From Clostridium tunisiense TJ (lineage in GTDB: Bacteria; Bacillota; Clostridia; Clostridiales; Clostridiaceae), in contig NZ_AMQH01000001.1 in assembly GCF_000300195.1 (NCBI RefSeq), positions 1 to 36,780 on the forward strand: a stretch of 36,780 bases of DNA, written 5' to 3'. Within the stretch, counting starts at the first letter, position 1; each line of letters begins with the position of its first letter. Below are positions 1 through 10,900 of this stretch, piece after piece. The notes under the pieces are model-generated. The model was not told the DNA's origin, did no database searches, and saw nothing but the letters and a program-made list of their open reading frames with translations. Position numbers and translations under genes: made by a program.

Positions 1-855
1 TTAGGATCCGCCGTACACTTATTATGAACAAGTACTCCAATCTCTGATACAAAATAGGTGTGCCAATCTTCTACTTCAAAGTTATATACTTTTACTGGTT
101 TATCTAATTTTTCAATAGTTACACTTTCTACTCTTGCTTTTTTACCTGTTTCTAATGTAACCTTGTCTCCTACCTTTAGTTCACCAGCTCCTACCCAACC
201 TTTTCCTTCTACCCAAAATGGATGTGTTTCAGTTGCGTCTATTTTAATTCCGTCCACTTCCAAGTGTACCAAAGTACTTGTTTCTTTTACAAATACATTC
301 TTTACTTCTTTGTATTCTTTTTCACCAGTATCTACATTTTGGGAATATACCTTATCACCTACTTTGATATTTTCTATAGGTTTATCTCCCAATTCTGTTA
401 CTATGGCCGTTCCTGCTACAAAGCATACTCCACCTTCTAAAAGTGCTTCAGCTTCATCCGCCCAATTGGTTAACTCATCAGCATTCTTCCCAAATGCCTT
501 AGTCATATCTAATGCCTTTTCTCCATCTTTAAACGCATCAAAGGCTTTGCCTGCTGCCTTTGTGACATCAATTGCTTTTTCACCTTTTCTTGCTACTTTT
601 GCTGTTGTTAAGGCACCACCAGCAAGTGGTATCATAGCTCCAAAACTTAAAGCTGCATCTGCTACATTTCCTCTTGCTAAGGATATTACACCATTAACTC
701 CATCTAGAACATCTCCTATGCCTGGTACAATCCCTGCTATATCTAGGACGAATTGTACGCCGTCTAATATCTGTTCTTTATACTTATAAGCTTGGCTTTC
801 TACATACTGAGCTCCTTCACAGCCCTTCTTTATAGTATCCATTGCTAGTCTTACA
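1..855 (-). pseudogene. 5'-truncated Rhs C-terminal tail with HINT pretoxin domain, runs off left edge
   Basis: An open minus-strand frame runs from the TAA at about 870 to the window edge without a stop. It begins VRLAMDTIKKGCEGAQYV, which is nearly identical to the linker in the main Rhs tail (plus-strand 3,980-4,045), so it is a displaced Rhs C-terminus. A glycine/alanine-rich hydrophobic stretch follows (pretoxin-like). Then comes a HINT (Hedgehog/intein) autoprocessing domain: CFVAGTAIVTELGDKPIENI begins near 427 with the nucleophile Cys, THPFWV lies mid-domain, and the terminal WHTYFV...VLVHN ends near 16. The toxin proper would start after VHN and lies outside the window. The only ATG (842) has no ribosome binding site and there is no Rhs core upstream, so I read it as a silent cassette or remnant. 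It abuts a recombinase stump at 855/856. HINT domains in polymorphic toxins release the toxin tip by self-cleavage (family knowledge). Confidence 0.8.
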
Positions 856-1095
856 GAATGATTGGATACTATTTACTTTCTTATTAATGGTTGATAGTTT
901 GTACTGATTCTCAATGAGGTGATTCCTGTAGCTGGTAATGTAGAATCTTTTCATTTCTCCATTGAAATCTACTCCTTTACTCTCAAGAAATACTACAAAG
1001 GCAGAAGTATCTCCAACATAGCTTTCTACTGTCTTCATGCTCTTTCCATCTTCCTCTAAGTGCATTTTGAAATTCTGTACCAATTCATTTTTCAT
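817..1095 (-). pseudogene. Tyrosine recombinase (integrase) N-terminal stump
   Basis: The first ~80 residues look like the SAM-like core-binding domain of XerC/D-type or transposon integrases (MKNELVQNFKMHLEEDGKS, then VESYVGDTSAFVVFLESKG, TSYRNHLIENQYKLSTINKK). A normal Shine-Dalgarno (AAAGGGG) precedes the ATG at 1,095. After ...SIQSF the sequence switches at about 855 into the Rhs tail DNA read in a different frame, ending at 817. The catalytic domain (R...HxxR...Y) is absent. A complete enzyme would be 280-400 residues, so this is non-functional as a recombinase. It probably marks a deletion or insertion that joined a mobile element to the Rhs cassette. Confidence 0.75.
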
Positions 1096-1127
1096 GATTC
1101 TTTACCCCTTTCAATATTTTTGGACGT

Positions 1128-1171
1128 AGAAAAAGGACTAACACAGGAATTTTATTTCCCATGTTAGCCCT
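1128..1171 (-). terminator. Rho-independent terminator or 5' hairpin
   Basis: Read on the minus strand, GGGCTAACATGGG pairs with CCTGTGTTAGTCC (some G-U pairs) around a 10-nt A/T loop, followed by TTTTTC. It lies between the immunity-like gene at 1,509-1,892 and the integrase stump, so it may end the upstream transcript. Confidence 0.6.
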
Positions 1172-1508
1172 TCACGTTTTCTTTTCACTGCATTATTACA
1201 ATTCTGTGGCAAGTTTTCTGTCTACTGTTTGCTCCTAAAGCCAGTTGATAGAACACAGTTTGCTTGTATATCTCAATCTACAGCTATTCTGCAGCCAGTT
1301 TTATCAGTGTTTTGCAGTGAATTTCTTCTTTTAGTTCCTTATATCTATAATCGTCTAAACGTCGTGCGTAGCACTTATTCAATTATTGCCCGATTTATGT
1401 CTACTCATTACAAGACGGGAAAAGTTCACATCAGCCGAAACTATATGACCTTTTCTTTACATTGTAAATTGCTATATTGGTGCAGGAACTGAGGAGTTCA
1501 TCTTTTTA
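1172..1508. other. Intergenic DNA without a supported gene
   Basis: There is no convincing gene here. An 87-codon plus-strand frame (1,229-1,492) has no ribosome binding site and no recognisable domain. The base composition is slightly richer in C/G than its surroundings, with short words such as GTCGTGCG, which suggests debris of the same mobile element that left the integrase stump. I cannot identify it further. Confidence 0.4.
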
Positions 1509-1892
1509 TTAATATTTAATTTCACATAAAATCATTTCTCTAATAGACAATTCAATATATGTGTCTATAGAAAATGGATTTCCTTCTGTTGCAAATGCTA
1601 TTAGAATATCATCAAATTGAACAAATGCACAACCATCATCTTCAATTGATTCAAGTTTCCCTACAATCTGTAAATTACTTTCTTTAGTTAACAACTTGCA
1701 ACTATTGGTATCAGCTAAAGTGATTTCTTCTCCCCAAGTTAGAACTTGTGGAATTTCAATCTCAACAAAATACTCATTATTAATTACAGGGACTTCTCCT
1801 CTCCATTTCCCTTTGCCTATTCCATATTGTGTTAAAAAGGTAACACAATACGTAGTCTCTTCTTTATAAACGTCTTTTACTATAATTCTCAT
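1509..1892 (-). CDS. Probable immunity protein for the orphan toxin tail
   Basis: This is a 127-residue acidic, soluble protein with no signal peptide or membrane segment, predicted mostly beta by eye (alternating hydrophobic strands such as YFVEIEIPQVLTWG and CAFVQFDDILIAFA). I recognise no named family. The start at 1,892 is supported by AAAGG about 10 nt upstream. It lies 38 bp downstream of the orphan toxin-like tail (1,931-2,188) on the same strand, which is the standard toxin-then-immunity order in Rhs/CDI loci. The function is therefore inferred from position, size and acidity only. It could be unrelated. Confidence 0.5.
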   Translation of the reverse strand: MRIIVKDVYKEETTYCVTFLTQYGIGKGKWRGEVPVINNEYFVEIEIPQVLTWGEEITLADTNSCKLLTKESNLQIVGKLESIEDDGCAFVQFDDILIAFATEGNPFSIDTYIELSIREMILCEIKY

Positions 1893-1930
1893 TAATATTC
1901 AACCTTTCATTTTAATATATTACTCAGTAG

Positions 1931-2188
1931 TTATGGTCTCAAACCTTGACTATAATTTGTTACTGTAAACGTATCTGTAATAGGGTCATATGTCCATGTC
2001 TCTTCATGGTAATGTGGTCTTGTTGTATTAAAACTAGGCATCTCATGCGTTTCAGTAAATCGAATGCTTTTGGTTTGGTCAGCTGAAAAAATTCTATCAG
2101 CATCAGGTTGACCCGTCCGTGGATTAATATTCGTTTGATTCTCTCCTAAATAATCATCCCACCGTTGAGTGGCATCTTTAAACTTCAT
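1931..2188 (-). pseudogene. Orphan Rhs C-terminal toxin tail (displaced cassette)
   Basis: The 85 residues from the ATG at 2,188 have the look of a nuclease-type polymorphic toxin end: IFSADQTKSIRF, then RPHYHEETWTYDP and a C-terminal TNYSQGLRP, with His/Glu residues that could be catalytic. The frame stays open upstream to a TGA at 2,297-2,299 and encodes FSPKGAGNAELKVNTPSVNS, a typical linker preceding a toxin tip. So this is the 3' end of a longer Rhs or similar toxin gene that has lost its core. There is no good ribosome binding site at 2,188. It is followed after 38 bp by a likely immunity gene. I infer a silent cassette that could replace the active tip by recombination. The exact toxin family is not recognised. 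Confidence 0.6.
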
Positions 2189-2299
2189 TTTATCTGGAGA
2201 TTTTATTTCTTTGGTACTAATGACTTTTGAGTTTACACTTGGAGTATTAACCTTTAATTCAGCATTACCCGCCCCCTTGGGGCTGAAACAACAATTTCA

Positions 2300-2611
2300 A
2301 AAGTTAATGGTAGCAACAGCTTTTAACTATTACTACCATTTTAACATTAATCTAAATCTTATTCAGCTACTCACTACATAATCATTATTATGAAGTCAGA
2401 TTTAAGTATGTTTGAATGCAACAAAATGTATTATTGCAATGGTTCTATATCACCATATTTTCTGCTACTAATTATATAGACAGTTTAGATAGTATATTGT
2501 AGCGAGTTTTGTACTTACTTTTCAATAACTACACACTCCCTATGCCATTCGCTTATTTTCTTAATTACAAATTTTTTTGGTTATTTTCTATAATAATGCT
2601 GGTTTAATACA
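2300..2611. other. AT-rich spacer, nothing recognised
   Basis: No gene, clear promoter or repeat is visible between the toxin-tail remnant and the terminator of the main Rhs unit. The join between cassette and spacer is near 2,287-2,299, where coding similarity stops. Confidence 0.4.
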
Positions 2612-2658
2612 TAAAAAAAGCACCAACCATGTAGGCTATTAAACTACATAGTTGGTGC
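2612..2658 (-). terminator. Strong Rho-independent terminator of the Rhs-immunity unit
   Basis: On the minus strand GCACCAACTATGTAG pairs with CTACATGGTTGGTGC (15 bp, one mismatch/wobble) around a 9-nt loop, followed by TTTTTTTAT. It lies 17 bp after the stop of the immunity gene, so it closes the main Rhs transcript. Confidence 0.9.
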
Positions 2659-2674
2659 AGCAAATCAAATATTT

Positions 2675-3199
2675 CTATTTAATAAATACTTGATTAATTA
2701 GTCTGGGAAGCAAACCATTAAACTTATTTTTTACTTGTAACCCATCTTTATTAATCAATAATAATAACATATCATCATCACTGGCTGGTTCATAACCAAT
2801 CCTTATTTCTTCAATTTCATATTTATTGAGAATTTCAACTAGAGTAACAACGATTTTTGTAATTTTATGCTTAAGTTCATCTTCACTGGAGGTAATAAAA
2901 TCTTCTTCTTCAAAGTTTATTACAATGTCTCCTAGTTTATCATCAAAAGACATTATAATCATTACATTTTTTATTTTGTCTCCTACAAAGACTTCTTTAG
3001 CAAAAATATTTCCTGTTTTAGGAGTCGAGAAATATTCTCTCAGGCTCGAAACATCTGTTAATTCCATCTCCTTTTTTTCTATTTCATTATAGAAATGAGA
3101 AGAATTTACTTTATTATGCATCAATTCTAACTCTTTATAAATAATTAAATCTATATAATCTCTTTTTATATTAGAGATTATTATTTCAATGTTTTCCAA
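2675..3199 (-). CDS. Probable immunity protein for the main Rhs toxin tip
   Basis: A 174-residue soluble, strongly acidic protein (for example INFEEEDFITSSEDELKH and GYEPASDDDMLLLLINKDG) with no signal sequence. The start is TTG at 3,199, chosen because GGGGAGG lies 7 nt upstream and no ATG fits. It begins 14 bp after the stop of the Rhs toxin tail and is followed directly by a strong terminator, so it is co-transcribed as the last gene of the unit. Position directly after a polymorphic toxin tip, acidity and size support an immunity role; the family is not recognised. It matters that this gene stays linked to the toxin even though the Rhs gene upstream is frame-broken. Confidence 0.6.
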   Translation of the reverse strand: MENIEIIISNIKRDYIDLIIYKELELMHNKVNSSHFYNEIEKKEMELTDVSSLREYFSTPKTGNIFAKEVFVGDKIKNVMIIMSFDDKLGDIVINFEEEDFITSSEDELKHKITKIVVTLVEILNKYEIEEIRIGYEPASDDDMLLLLINKDGLQVKNKFNGLLPRLINQVFIK

Positions 3200-3213
3200 C
3201 CTTATACCTCCCC

Positions 3214-4803
3214 TTATCTTACTTGATCAATGAATCCTTTAAAAGTTCCATCCATATTCAAACGAACACCTCTTCCATCTGGAAGCATTTTCTCCAAAAA
3301 TTGTACACCTTTATCCGTAGTGAATACCTTAAACTCTCCAGACCCATTTAAAATATCATTTAAGTGATTTAATGCTGTCTCATTTATTTGTTCTGACCCA
3401 CCTTTAACTTTTCCCCAAATATCTGGATTACGTCCTGCATGTTTCTGTAATGCATGACCCAACACTGTTTCTCCACCTTTTTTTGCTTGCGTGGCTGAAT
3501 CTATGACTTTATTTACATCAATAGGGTTACCCGCCACCTTTGTAACAGGTTTTAATCCTGCATCCTTTGGATTCTTAATCTGAATTTTAGGGTTACCCTC
3601 CACCTCAGTATTATTAGTGGTATTTTGTGGTAAAGGCTTGCTGGTTTGTGATATAGGGGCTAAATAATTCGCTCCAATAGAAGCTCCGCCAGTTACCATT
3701 GTGAACATTAAATCATAGTCTTCATTGCTTATTCCTACGTTGCTTGCTAGCTCTCTTGTCGGATTCACCCCAAATAGTCCACCGGATATTTCTGATGCGC
3801 CCATTGCCGTTGCTGTAGTTCCAAGAGCTGCAGTACCTATTGCAACTATTCCCATTTCTAAGGCTCCGGCTGCTAATGCTGGAAGTATAACCGGTGCTGC
3901 TATAGTTATAGCTGCTACTCCTGCTACAACTGCTACAACTCCTGTTGCTACTTTTATTATATTATCACTATATTTATAGACTTGGCTTGCTACATATTGA
4001 GCTCCTTCACAGCCCTTCTTTATAGTATCCATTGCTAGTCTTACAACTTCATTGGGGTGACTTATGGTTGAAATTACTGGTTTTGCTAATTGTACCATCT
4101 TATTTGCTGTGTTTTTTATATTTTCTTTTGCTGATGAAATCTTTTGCTCTGCCTTTGTGACATAAGAATCCACTGTTTTCTTTGTTGAGTTATACCAGCT
4201 TTTAACATTGTCTGCTACATAGTTATAGGCTTGTTTAGCACGGTCCCAAACATTAGATGCAACATCTCCCACATAAGATACTACGTTTGATACAGTATCC
4301 ATTGCCTTACTTGCAAAATTCTTTACAGATGATGCCGCCTTATCAAGCCATCCTGGCCAATGTCCACTTGGATCTGTATACATCATAGGATTATTTAATG
4401 CATAAGCATACCTGTTTAAGGTTAATGGCTGCATTACATCTCCTAGATAACTATCTCTTGTTAAGAATCTTCCACTCTCTGGTTCATAGTATCTTGCTCT
4501 TAGGTATTCTAAACCACTAAGCCTATTATAATCTTCTCCATTATATCCGTAGAAGTTTTCATAATGGGTTCCATTACTTCCCCAGAACCCTCCGTGCTTC
4601 ACTTCTCCATATGGGTCGTATCTGTATTTATCTCTTACTTGTCCTAAAGAATTAGTTGTATTAGCTACACTACCGCGTCCATCGTACAAGTAGAATAATG
4701 GATCAGTCTTAGCATCACTATTTGGCGATAGTTTATCTACTGATATTCTATCTAGACCATAAGTATAGGCATTAGTATAGTTTCCATTTGCATCTGATGT
4801 CAT
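3214..4803 (-). CDS. Severed C-terminal part of the Rhs protein with toxin tip
   Basis: 529 residues from the first ATG (4,803). Residues 1-145 repeat the last Rhs core segment: YDGRGSVANTTNSLGQV, then RYDPYGEV, RARYYEPESGRFLTRD and the hallmark end NPMMYTDPSGHW. A linker follows with a helix-rich part (residues 150-260), a hydrophobic G/A-rich segment (about 280-350, VVAVVAGVAAITIAAPVI), and a C-terminal domain of ~100 residues containing GHALQKHAGRNPDIWG near 450 and an end FKGFIDQVR. That tip resembles the small RNase-type (BECR-like) toxins of polymorphic systems, but I cannot name the family. No Shine-Dalgarno precedes 4,803. The frame is joined to the main gene once one copy of the 498-bp duplication plus one base is removed, giving a 3,259-residue protein when counted from the first possible upstream codon (about 3,218 from the true start at 13,369). 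It is either silent or a reversible off state. Confidence 0.8.
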   Translation of the reverse strand: MTSDANGNYTNAYTYGLDRISVDKLSPNSDAKTDPLFYLYDGRGSVANTTNSLGQVRDKYRYDPYGEVKHGGFWGSNGTHYENFYGYNGEDYNRLSGLEYLRARYYEPESGRFLTRDSYLGDVMQPLTLNRYAYALNNPMMYTDPSGHWPGWLDKAASSVKNFASKAMDTVSNVVSYVGDVASNVWDRAKQAYNYVADNVKSWYNSTKKTVDSYVTKAEQKISSAKENIKNTANKMVQLAKPVISTISHPNEVVRLAMDTIKKGCEGAQYVASQVYKYSDNIIKVATGVVAVVAGVAAITIAAPVILPALAAGALEMGIVAIGTAALGTTATAMGASEISGGLFGVNPTRELASNVGISNEDYDLMFTMVTGGASIGANYLAPISQTSKPLPQNTTNNTEVEGNPKIQIKNPKDAGLKPVTKVAGNPIDVNKVIDSATQAKKGGETVLGHALQKHAGRNPDIWGKVKGGSEQINETALNHLNDILNGSGEFKVFTTDKGVQFLEKMLPDGRGVRLNMDGTFKGFIDQVR

Positions 4804-4954
4804 CAGTACTTCTGGATTTTCTAGTGATACATCATTGATATAATTTATTATCTCATAATTTTCTGGAGTGCCTATAGGGTCTTGGTTTCCTGGATTCTTT
4901 GGATGCTCTGCTCTCTTATACCATCCTAAATGCTTTCCGTTATTACCCTTGCCC
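4457..4954. repeat. Tandem duplication unit 1 (498 bp)
   Basis: Identical by reading to 4,956-5,453. It starts with CTTGTTAAG and ends with CCCTTGCCC; both ends share CTTG. It covers the end of the Rhs core (GRFLTR back to the NNGKHLGW region). Confidence 0.95.
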
Positions 4955-7900
4955 CCTTGTTAAGAATCTTCCACTCTCTGGTTCATAGTATCTTGCTCTT
5001 AGGTATTCTAAACCACTAAGCCTATTATAATCTTCTCCATTATATCCGTAGAAGTTTTCATAATGGGTTCCATTACTTCCCCAGAACCCTCCGTGCTTCA
5101 CTTCTCCATATGGGTCGTATCTGTATTTATCTCTTACTTGTCCTAAAGAATTAGTTGTATTAGCTACACTACCGCGTCCATCGTACAAGTAGAATAATGG
5201 ATCAGTCTTAGCATCACTATTTGGCGATAGTTTATCTACTGATATTCTATCTAGACCATAAGTATAGGCATTAGTATAGTTTCCATTTGCATCTGATGTC
5301 ATCAGTACTTCTGGATTTTCTAGTGATACATCATTGATATAATTTATTATCTCATAATTTTCTGGAGTGCCTATAGGGTCTTGGTTTCCTGGATTCTTTG
5401 GATGCTCTGCTCTCTTATACCATCCTAAATGCTTTCCGTTATTACCCTTGCCCTTTCCTTTTCCATTATTGTCTTTATCTTTATCTTTATCTTTATCCTT
5501 GTCTTTTCCGTTATCCTTACCATTTCCCTTGCCATTATTTTTACCGTTTCCGTTGTCCTCATTACTTCCATTTTCTTTATCGCCCTTTGCTCCGAAGAAG
5601 GTTCCACTTGATGCTTGTTCTTCACTAGAGCCTCCAAATAACCACTTAAAGAAGTCTACTATGCTGTCCACTGCTTTCTTAACTAAATTTACTATATAGT
5701 CAACTGCAACCTTTATATTTTCTCCAAGGTTTGAGAAGAAGGATTTATCAGTTTTAGCTTCTTCTTTTACGTCTCCTTTAGACTCTTCTTTAGCTTCTGG
5801 GGCTTTGATATCTTCCTTAGAACTATCAGCCGTTGCTTCTTTACTAACTTCTCCATTAGTGTCAGAGGCGGTTTCTATTTTTTCTTCAGGGCTGATAGTA
5901 CTTCTGTTAGTTGCCCTAGCTATTGCTAAGTCTTGATGAGGATTTATTCCCTTCTCATGGCCATAGTGATTTCCGTTATCAGGGTTTTGTGGTATTTCTA
6001 CCTTTGAATTGTTATCCTTTGGTGGGTTACCACCAGAGTTTGAACCATTATTAGAAGTATTATCTTCTGAAGTTGATCCATCCTCGGAGGAATCATCACT
6101 TCCACTATCTTCATCCTTATCTGGTTGAGGTTTGAAATATTCACCATAAGTTGAGAACAATCTATTGCCGTCACTATCATATCCAAAAGTAAGTACTTCT
6201 CCCTTTGGATTAGTAAGCTGAACTAGTCTATCTTCTAAATCATACTCATAGTACTCTACTTTATGACCAGGACGAATCTTTTTAAGTCTGTTTCCATTCT
6301 TATCATACTCATATTTTATGTTAGTGTCTTCAGTTTTTTCACTAACCAGCTCATCACCAGCATTGTAGCTATAGGTAGTGATTTCAGCCTCTTCATCCTC
6401 ATCTTTTACCTGTACTGCTATACGGTTACCTGCTTTATCATAGCTATAATCATATTTCTTAGTTTCAACTTTTCCATCCTCTTCATGACTTTCCTCAGTA
6501 AAGGAGGTTATTTCATTTGATCCATCATAGCTATAAGTTCTTACATAGCTTTCATCTCCATTTACAGCCTTTTCCTTTATGATGTTTCCAGTGTTATCAT
6601 ACTCATATTCAAAGCTGGATATGAGAACTCCATCCTTACTGATGTTTTCAAGCTTAATGATTCTATCTGCTCCATCATAAGTGTAAATTACTTTAGTACC
6701 ATTTGGAAGTAAGGCTTCCTTTCTTCTTCCTGCACTATCATAAGTATAATAGGTTTTCTCACCATTCCAGTTTTCTGTATAAGTCAATCTATCTAGAGCA
6801 TCATAGTTGTATTTTACATAATTTCCATCTGGATAGATTACCTTAGACTTTCTTCCAAGGCTGTCAAACTTATAGGCTACTTCTTCACCTAAAGAGAAGC
6901 TAACTAAAGTAAGTCTTCCCATCTTGTCATAGCTATAGTCCGTTTCACCTTCTGCACCTATCATCTTAGTACGGTTTCCGCTTATGTCATACTCAAAGCT
7001 TACATCTTGGTCTTTTATCTTATCGCCTTCTGAATCCTTATATTCCTTTGAAACTAACCTGTTAAGCTTGTCATAATCGTAGTTTGTTTTTGTTCCATCA
7101 GGTTTTATATGGCTTGATAAGGTTCCTACTGGATTGTAAGTAAAGCTTTCTTTTTCTCCAAGTGGATTAGTTACAGAAGTAAGTCTTCCTAATTTATCAT
7201 GGCTATATTTTGTCTCATTTCCATTACCATTTATCATAGAAATAAGGTTACTTGATTTATCATAGCCATATTTAGTTTCACTGCCTCTTGGATCTGTTAC
7301 CTTTGCTAATCTATTTAATTCATCGTAAGAGTAAGAAGTTTTATTGCTATTTCCATCAGTTACTGAAGCTAGATTTTGATTCTTATCATAATCATACTTA
7401 GTAATTCCTCCTACTGGATTTACTACTTGTGAAATTAAGTTAAGAGCATTATATTTATAACCTGTTTTGCTTCCAATAGCATTAGTAACGGACTCTATTA
7501 AGTTATTTTTATTATAAGTATAGTTTGTAGTTTCTCCTAAAGGATTTGTTTCACTCTCAAGATTATTTGCAGCATCATAAGTATATTTATAAGCTCTATC
7601 TCCTGGCTGAGTTACCTTAGTTACGTTTCCTAAGGAATCATATTCAATTTTTGTAATATTTCCTTCTGGATCTGTAGCCTTATTAACTCTATCTAAGGCA
7701 TCATATTCATAAAATCTCATATTCCCATTAGGCTCTTTAAGAGAATTCATATTTCCTGCAGCATTATATCCATAAGAGGTTACATTTCCTACAGTATTCT
7801 TTTCTGTTAGTAGTCTGTGCATCTTATCGTAAGTATAAGTTGTAGTGTTACCTTCTGAATCTGACTGCTTTGTTAAATTGCCTAATCCATCATAACCAAA

Positions 7901-10900
7901 GCTCTTTGAATATCCTTCAGCATCGGTTATGGAGGTTATTCTTTGAACCTGGTCATAAGAATAACTGTAGGTTTCTCCCATAGGGTTAATTTGAGTAATA
8001 AGTCTATCATTTAAGTCGTACTGGAACTCTGTTATTCCTCCTAAAGGATCTATCTTCTTTGTTTGTATGCCATGCTTATTGTACTCATAGCTTGTCTTAT
8101 TTCCTTTAGCATCAATTTCCCCAATCATATTGTTAAGGCTATCGTATTGGTACTTAGTATCAAAACCTAGAGCATCTACCTTCATTTCTAATCTATTTAA
8201 GGCATCATACTTATACTGAGTCACATTGTTCATAGGGTCTTGAACCTTTATCAAACTGCCTCTAGCATCATAGGTTAAGTTTGTCGTATTGCCTTTTTCA
8301 TCAGCAAAGCTGATAAGCCTGTTTAAAGCATCATATTCATACTTTTTAGCTCCGCCCTTTGCATCAGTTGCCTGAGTTAAGTTTTGGTTCTTATCGTATG
8401 CATATGAAGTTGAATGGTTTAAAGGATTAATTGCTTTAATAAGATTTCCAATAGCATCATATTCATATTGGTACTTCTTATTTTCAGGTTCTACTTTTTC
8501 TGTTATTCTGTTTAACCCATCGTAAGTTATTGTAGTAATCTTGCCTTCTGGGTCTTTAATCTTAACAGTCCTATCTCTCTTGTCATATTCATAAGTAGTT
8601 ATATTTCCATCCGTGCCAGTCTTGGATATTATATTTCCCGCTAAATCATAGCTGTACTTTATAGTTCTTCCTATTACATCCTTCTGCTCTATAAGTCTTC
8701 CCTTGTTATCATATACATTGGTAAGTTTATTTCCTGCAGTATCCTCTTGGCTTATTAGTCTATTCATGGTGTCATAGCTATAACTCTTCTTAACTCCTGC
8801 AGCATCAGTTTCAGAAACTAATCTATTGCTTTCATCATATGACATAGCTGCATTGTCACCATTTGGATATACTAAACTGGTTAAGTTGCCATTTTTATCG
8901 TACTTCATCTGAACAACTTCACCTAAAGCATCAGTTATCTTGGTTTGAAGTCTATTACCATTGTACTCATATACAGTTTCCTTACCTAGTGGGTCTATCA
9001 TCTTAGCAACATTGCCTGCCTTATCATAAACATACTGGGTAATATTTTTTAGAGGATCTTCAACAAAGGTTAACCTGTTCAATCCATCGTAATTATATAT
9101 ATGTTTACCGCCATTTGGTGAAATCTCTGCTTTCAAATTACCATTTGAATCATACTCATAAGATTTTATGCTTCCCAGTGGATCTGTCACAGCCTTTAGA
9201 TTACCTGTATCAGTGTAGCTGTACTTTGTAGTTTTTCCTTCTTCATCCGTTAAGGAAGTTAATTGGTTTCTTCCATCATAGGTGTAGCTTACTATATAGC
9301 CTAGAGGATCCTTTGTGCTCACTAGATTTCCATTATCGTCATAGTTATAGTAGTACTCTCTATTTAAGCTATCCTTCATGTAAGAAATTCTACCTAAATT
9401 ATCATAAGTAGTATCAGTTACTATTCCATTTGTATCTGTAAACTGTACCAATCTATATAAATTATCATACTTATACTTCTTAGCATTACCATCAGGCAGT
9501 GTCAATTCTAAAAGGTTACCCTCATCATCGTACTTATTAACTAAGGTCTGCCCTTTTGGTCCTTCAGTTTTTTCTACCTTATTTACAGCATAATTATAAA
9601 CATAGGTAGATTGGTTCCCATTAGGATCTGTTACAGAGAGAATATTTCCTAGAGCATCTCTTTGGTAGGTTGTCTCTCCACTTCCACCATCTATTACTTT
9701 AATCAATCTGTTTAACTTATCATATTCATAGCTTTTCGTATATCCTGATGGATTTTTTTCTTCTATATTATTGCCATTGGCATCATAAGCATAGGTAGTT
9801 ATGTTACCAAAAGGATCTATAGATTTAATTATTCTGTTTAGGCTATCATATTCAAACTTTGATACATTTTTGTTACCGTCAGTTACGGAATCTTTATTAT
9901 CGTTAGCATCATAGGTATAAGATATGATTCCTCCATCTGGCAAAGTGGTGCTTAATTCGTTGCCTTTAGCATCATAAGCTATTCTTGTTATCTTACCTAG
10001 GGGATCTTCTACAGATATAATCTTCCCCATAGTATTATAGTGATACTTATATACATTTCCCTTTGCATCAGTGGCTTTTGATACATTAGCTCCATCATAT
10101 TCGTATTTATAAGTCTTTCCTGTTGGGTCCTTTACTGTATCAACTTGGTTCTTGCTATTATAGGTATATTCATAAGTAGACTTATTAGCTTGTGTAGCCT
10201 TTATAAGATTTCCATTGCTATCATAAGTCATTGAGGTAGTGTTTCCTTTGAAGTCAGTAATTGCTATAGGATTGTCCTTACTATCATACTCAAAGGTCTT
10301 AACCTTTCCATCAAACCTATGTTCCTTAAGTTTATTTCCTCTGCTGTCATACTCATAAGTAGTAGTATGTCCTAAAGCATCTGTAGAGGATTTTACATTG
10401 TTATTGTTATCATAGCTTAAGGTTTCTACAGTTCCATCTGGTTTTACAGTTTTAGTTATTCTGTACTGTTCATCATAGTAGTATTGAGTTTTGTTACCAT
10501 TTGCATCTGTTGTTTCATTGTATCCCTCATGATAACTTATATATATTTTCTTACCCTCAGCATCTTCTTGAACAGTAATACGATTTTGGTCATCGTAAGT
10601 GTTAATGATAGGTTTGTTTCCCTTAGCATCATTGAAGGATACCATTCTACCCTTTTCATCATACTGGTACTTAGTTTCATGGTTGTTGGCATCTATATAA
10701 GAAACTAAATTTCCATTTTCATCATAGCTATACTTTAAAACACTTTGATTTGGCAGTGTTATTGTACTTATTCTACCTTCCTCATTTAGAGCTATTCCAA
10801 AAACTTTTCCTGAAGGAGAAGTTATACTAGTAAGCTTATAATCTTCATTGTAGGCTAACTTTGTAATATTGCCCTTTTCATCAATTTGAGAATCTAAAAG

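Noticed and set aside
58..789. 243-codon plus-strand frame at the left edge
   Set aside because: It is the antisense shadow of the minus-strand Rhs/HINT tail, which shows clear protein motifs.
1229..1492. 87-codon plus-strand frame
   Set aside because: No ribosome binding site, no recognisable domain, and isolated on the plus strand in a minus-strand locus.
5471..5508. Phase-variation by the hexanucleotide repeat
   Set aside because: The unit is six bases, so slippage changes linker length only and cannot switch the frame; the 499-bp duplication does.
5398..5699. Several overlapping plus-strand frames rich in Leu/Ser/Pro/Phe
   Set aside because: Antisense reading of the low-complexity K/D/N/G linker of the Rhs gene.
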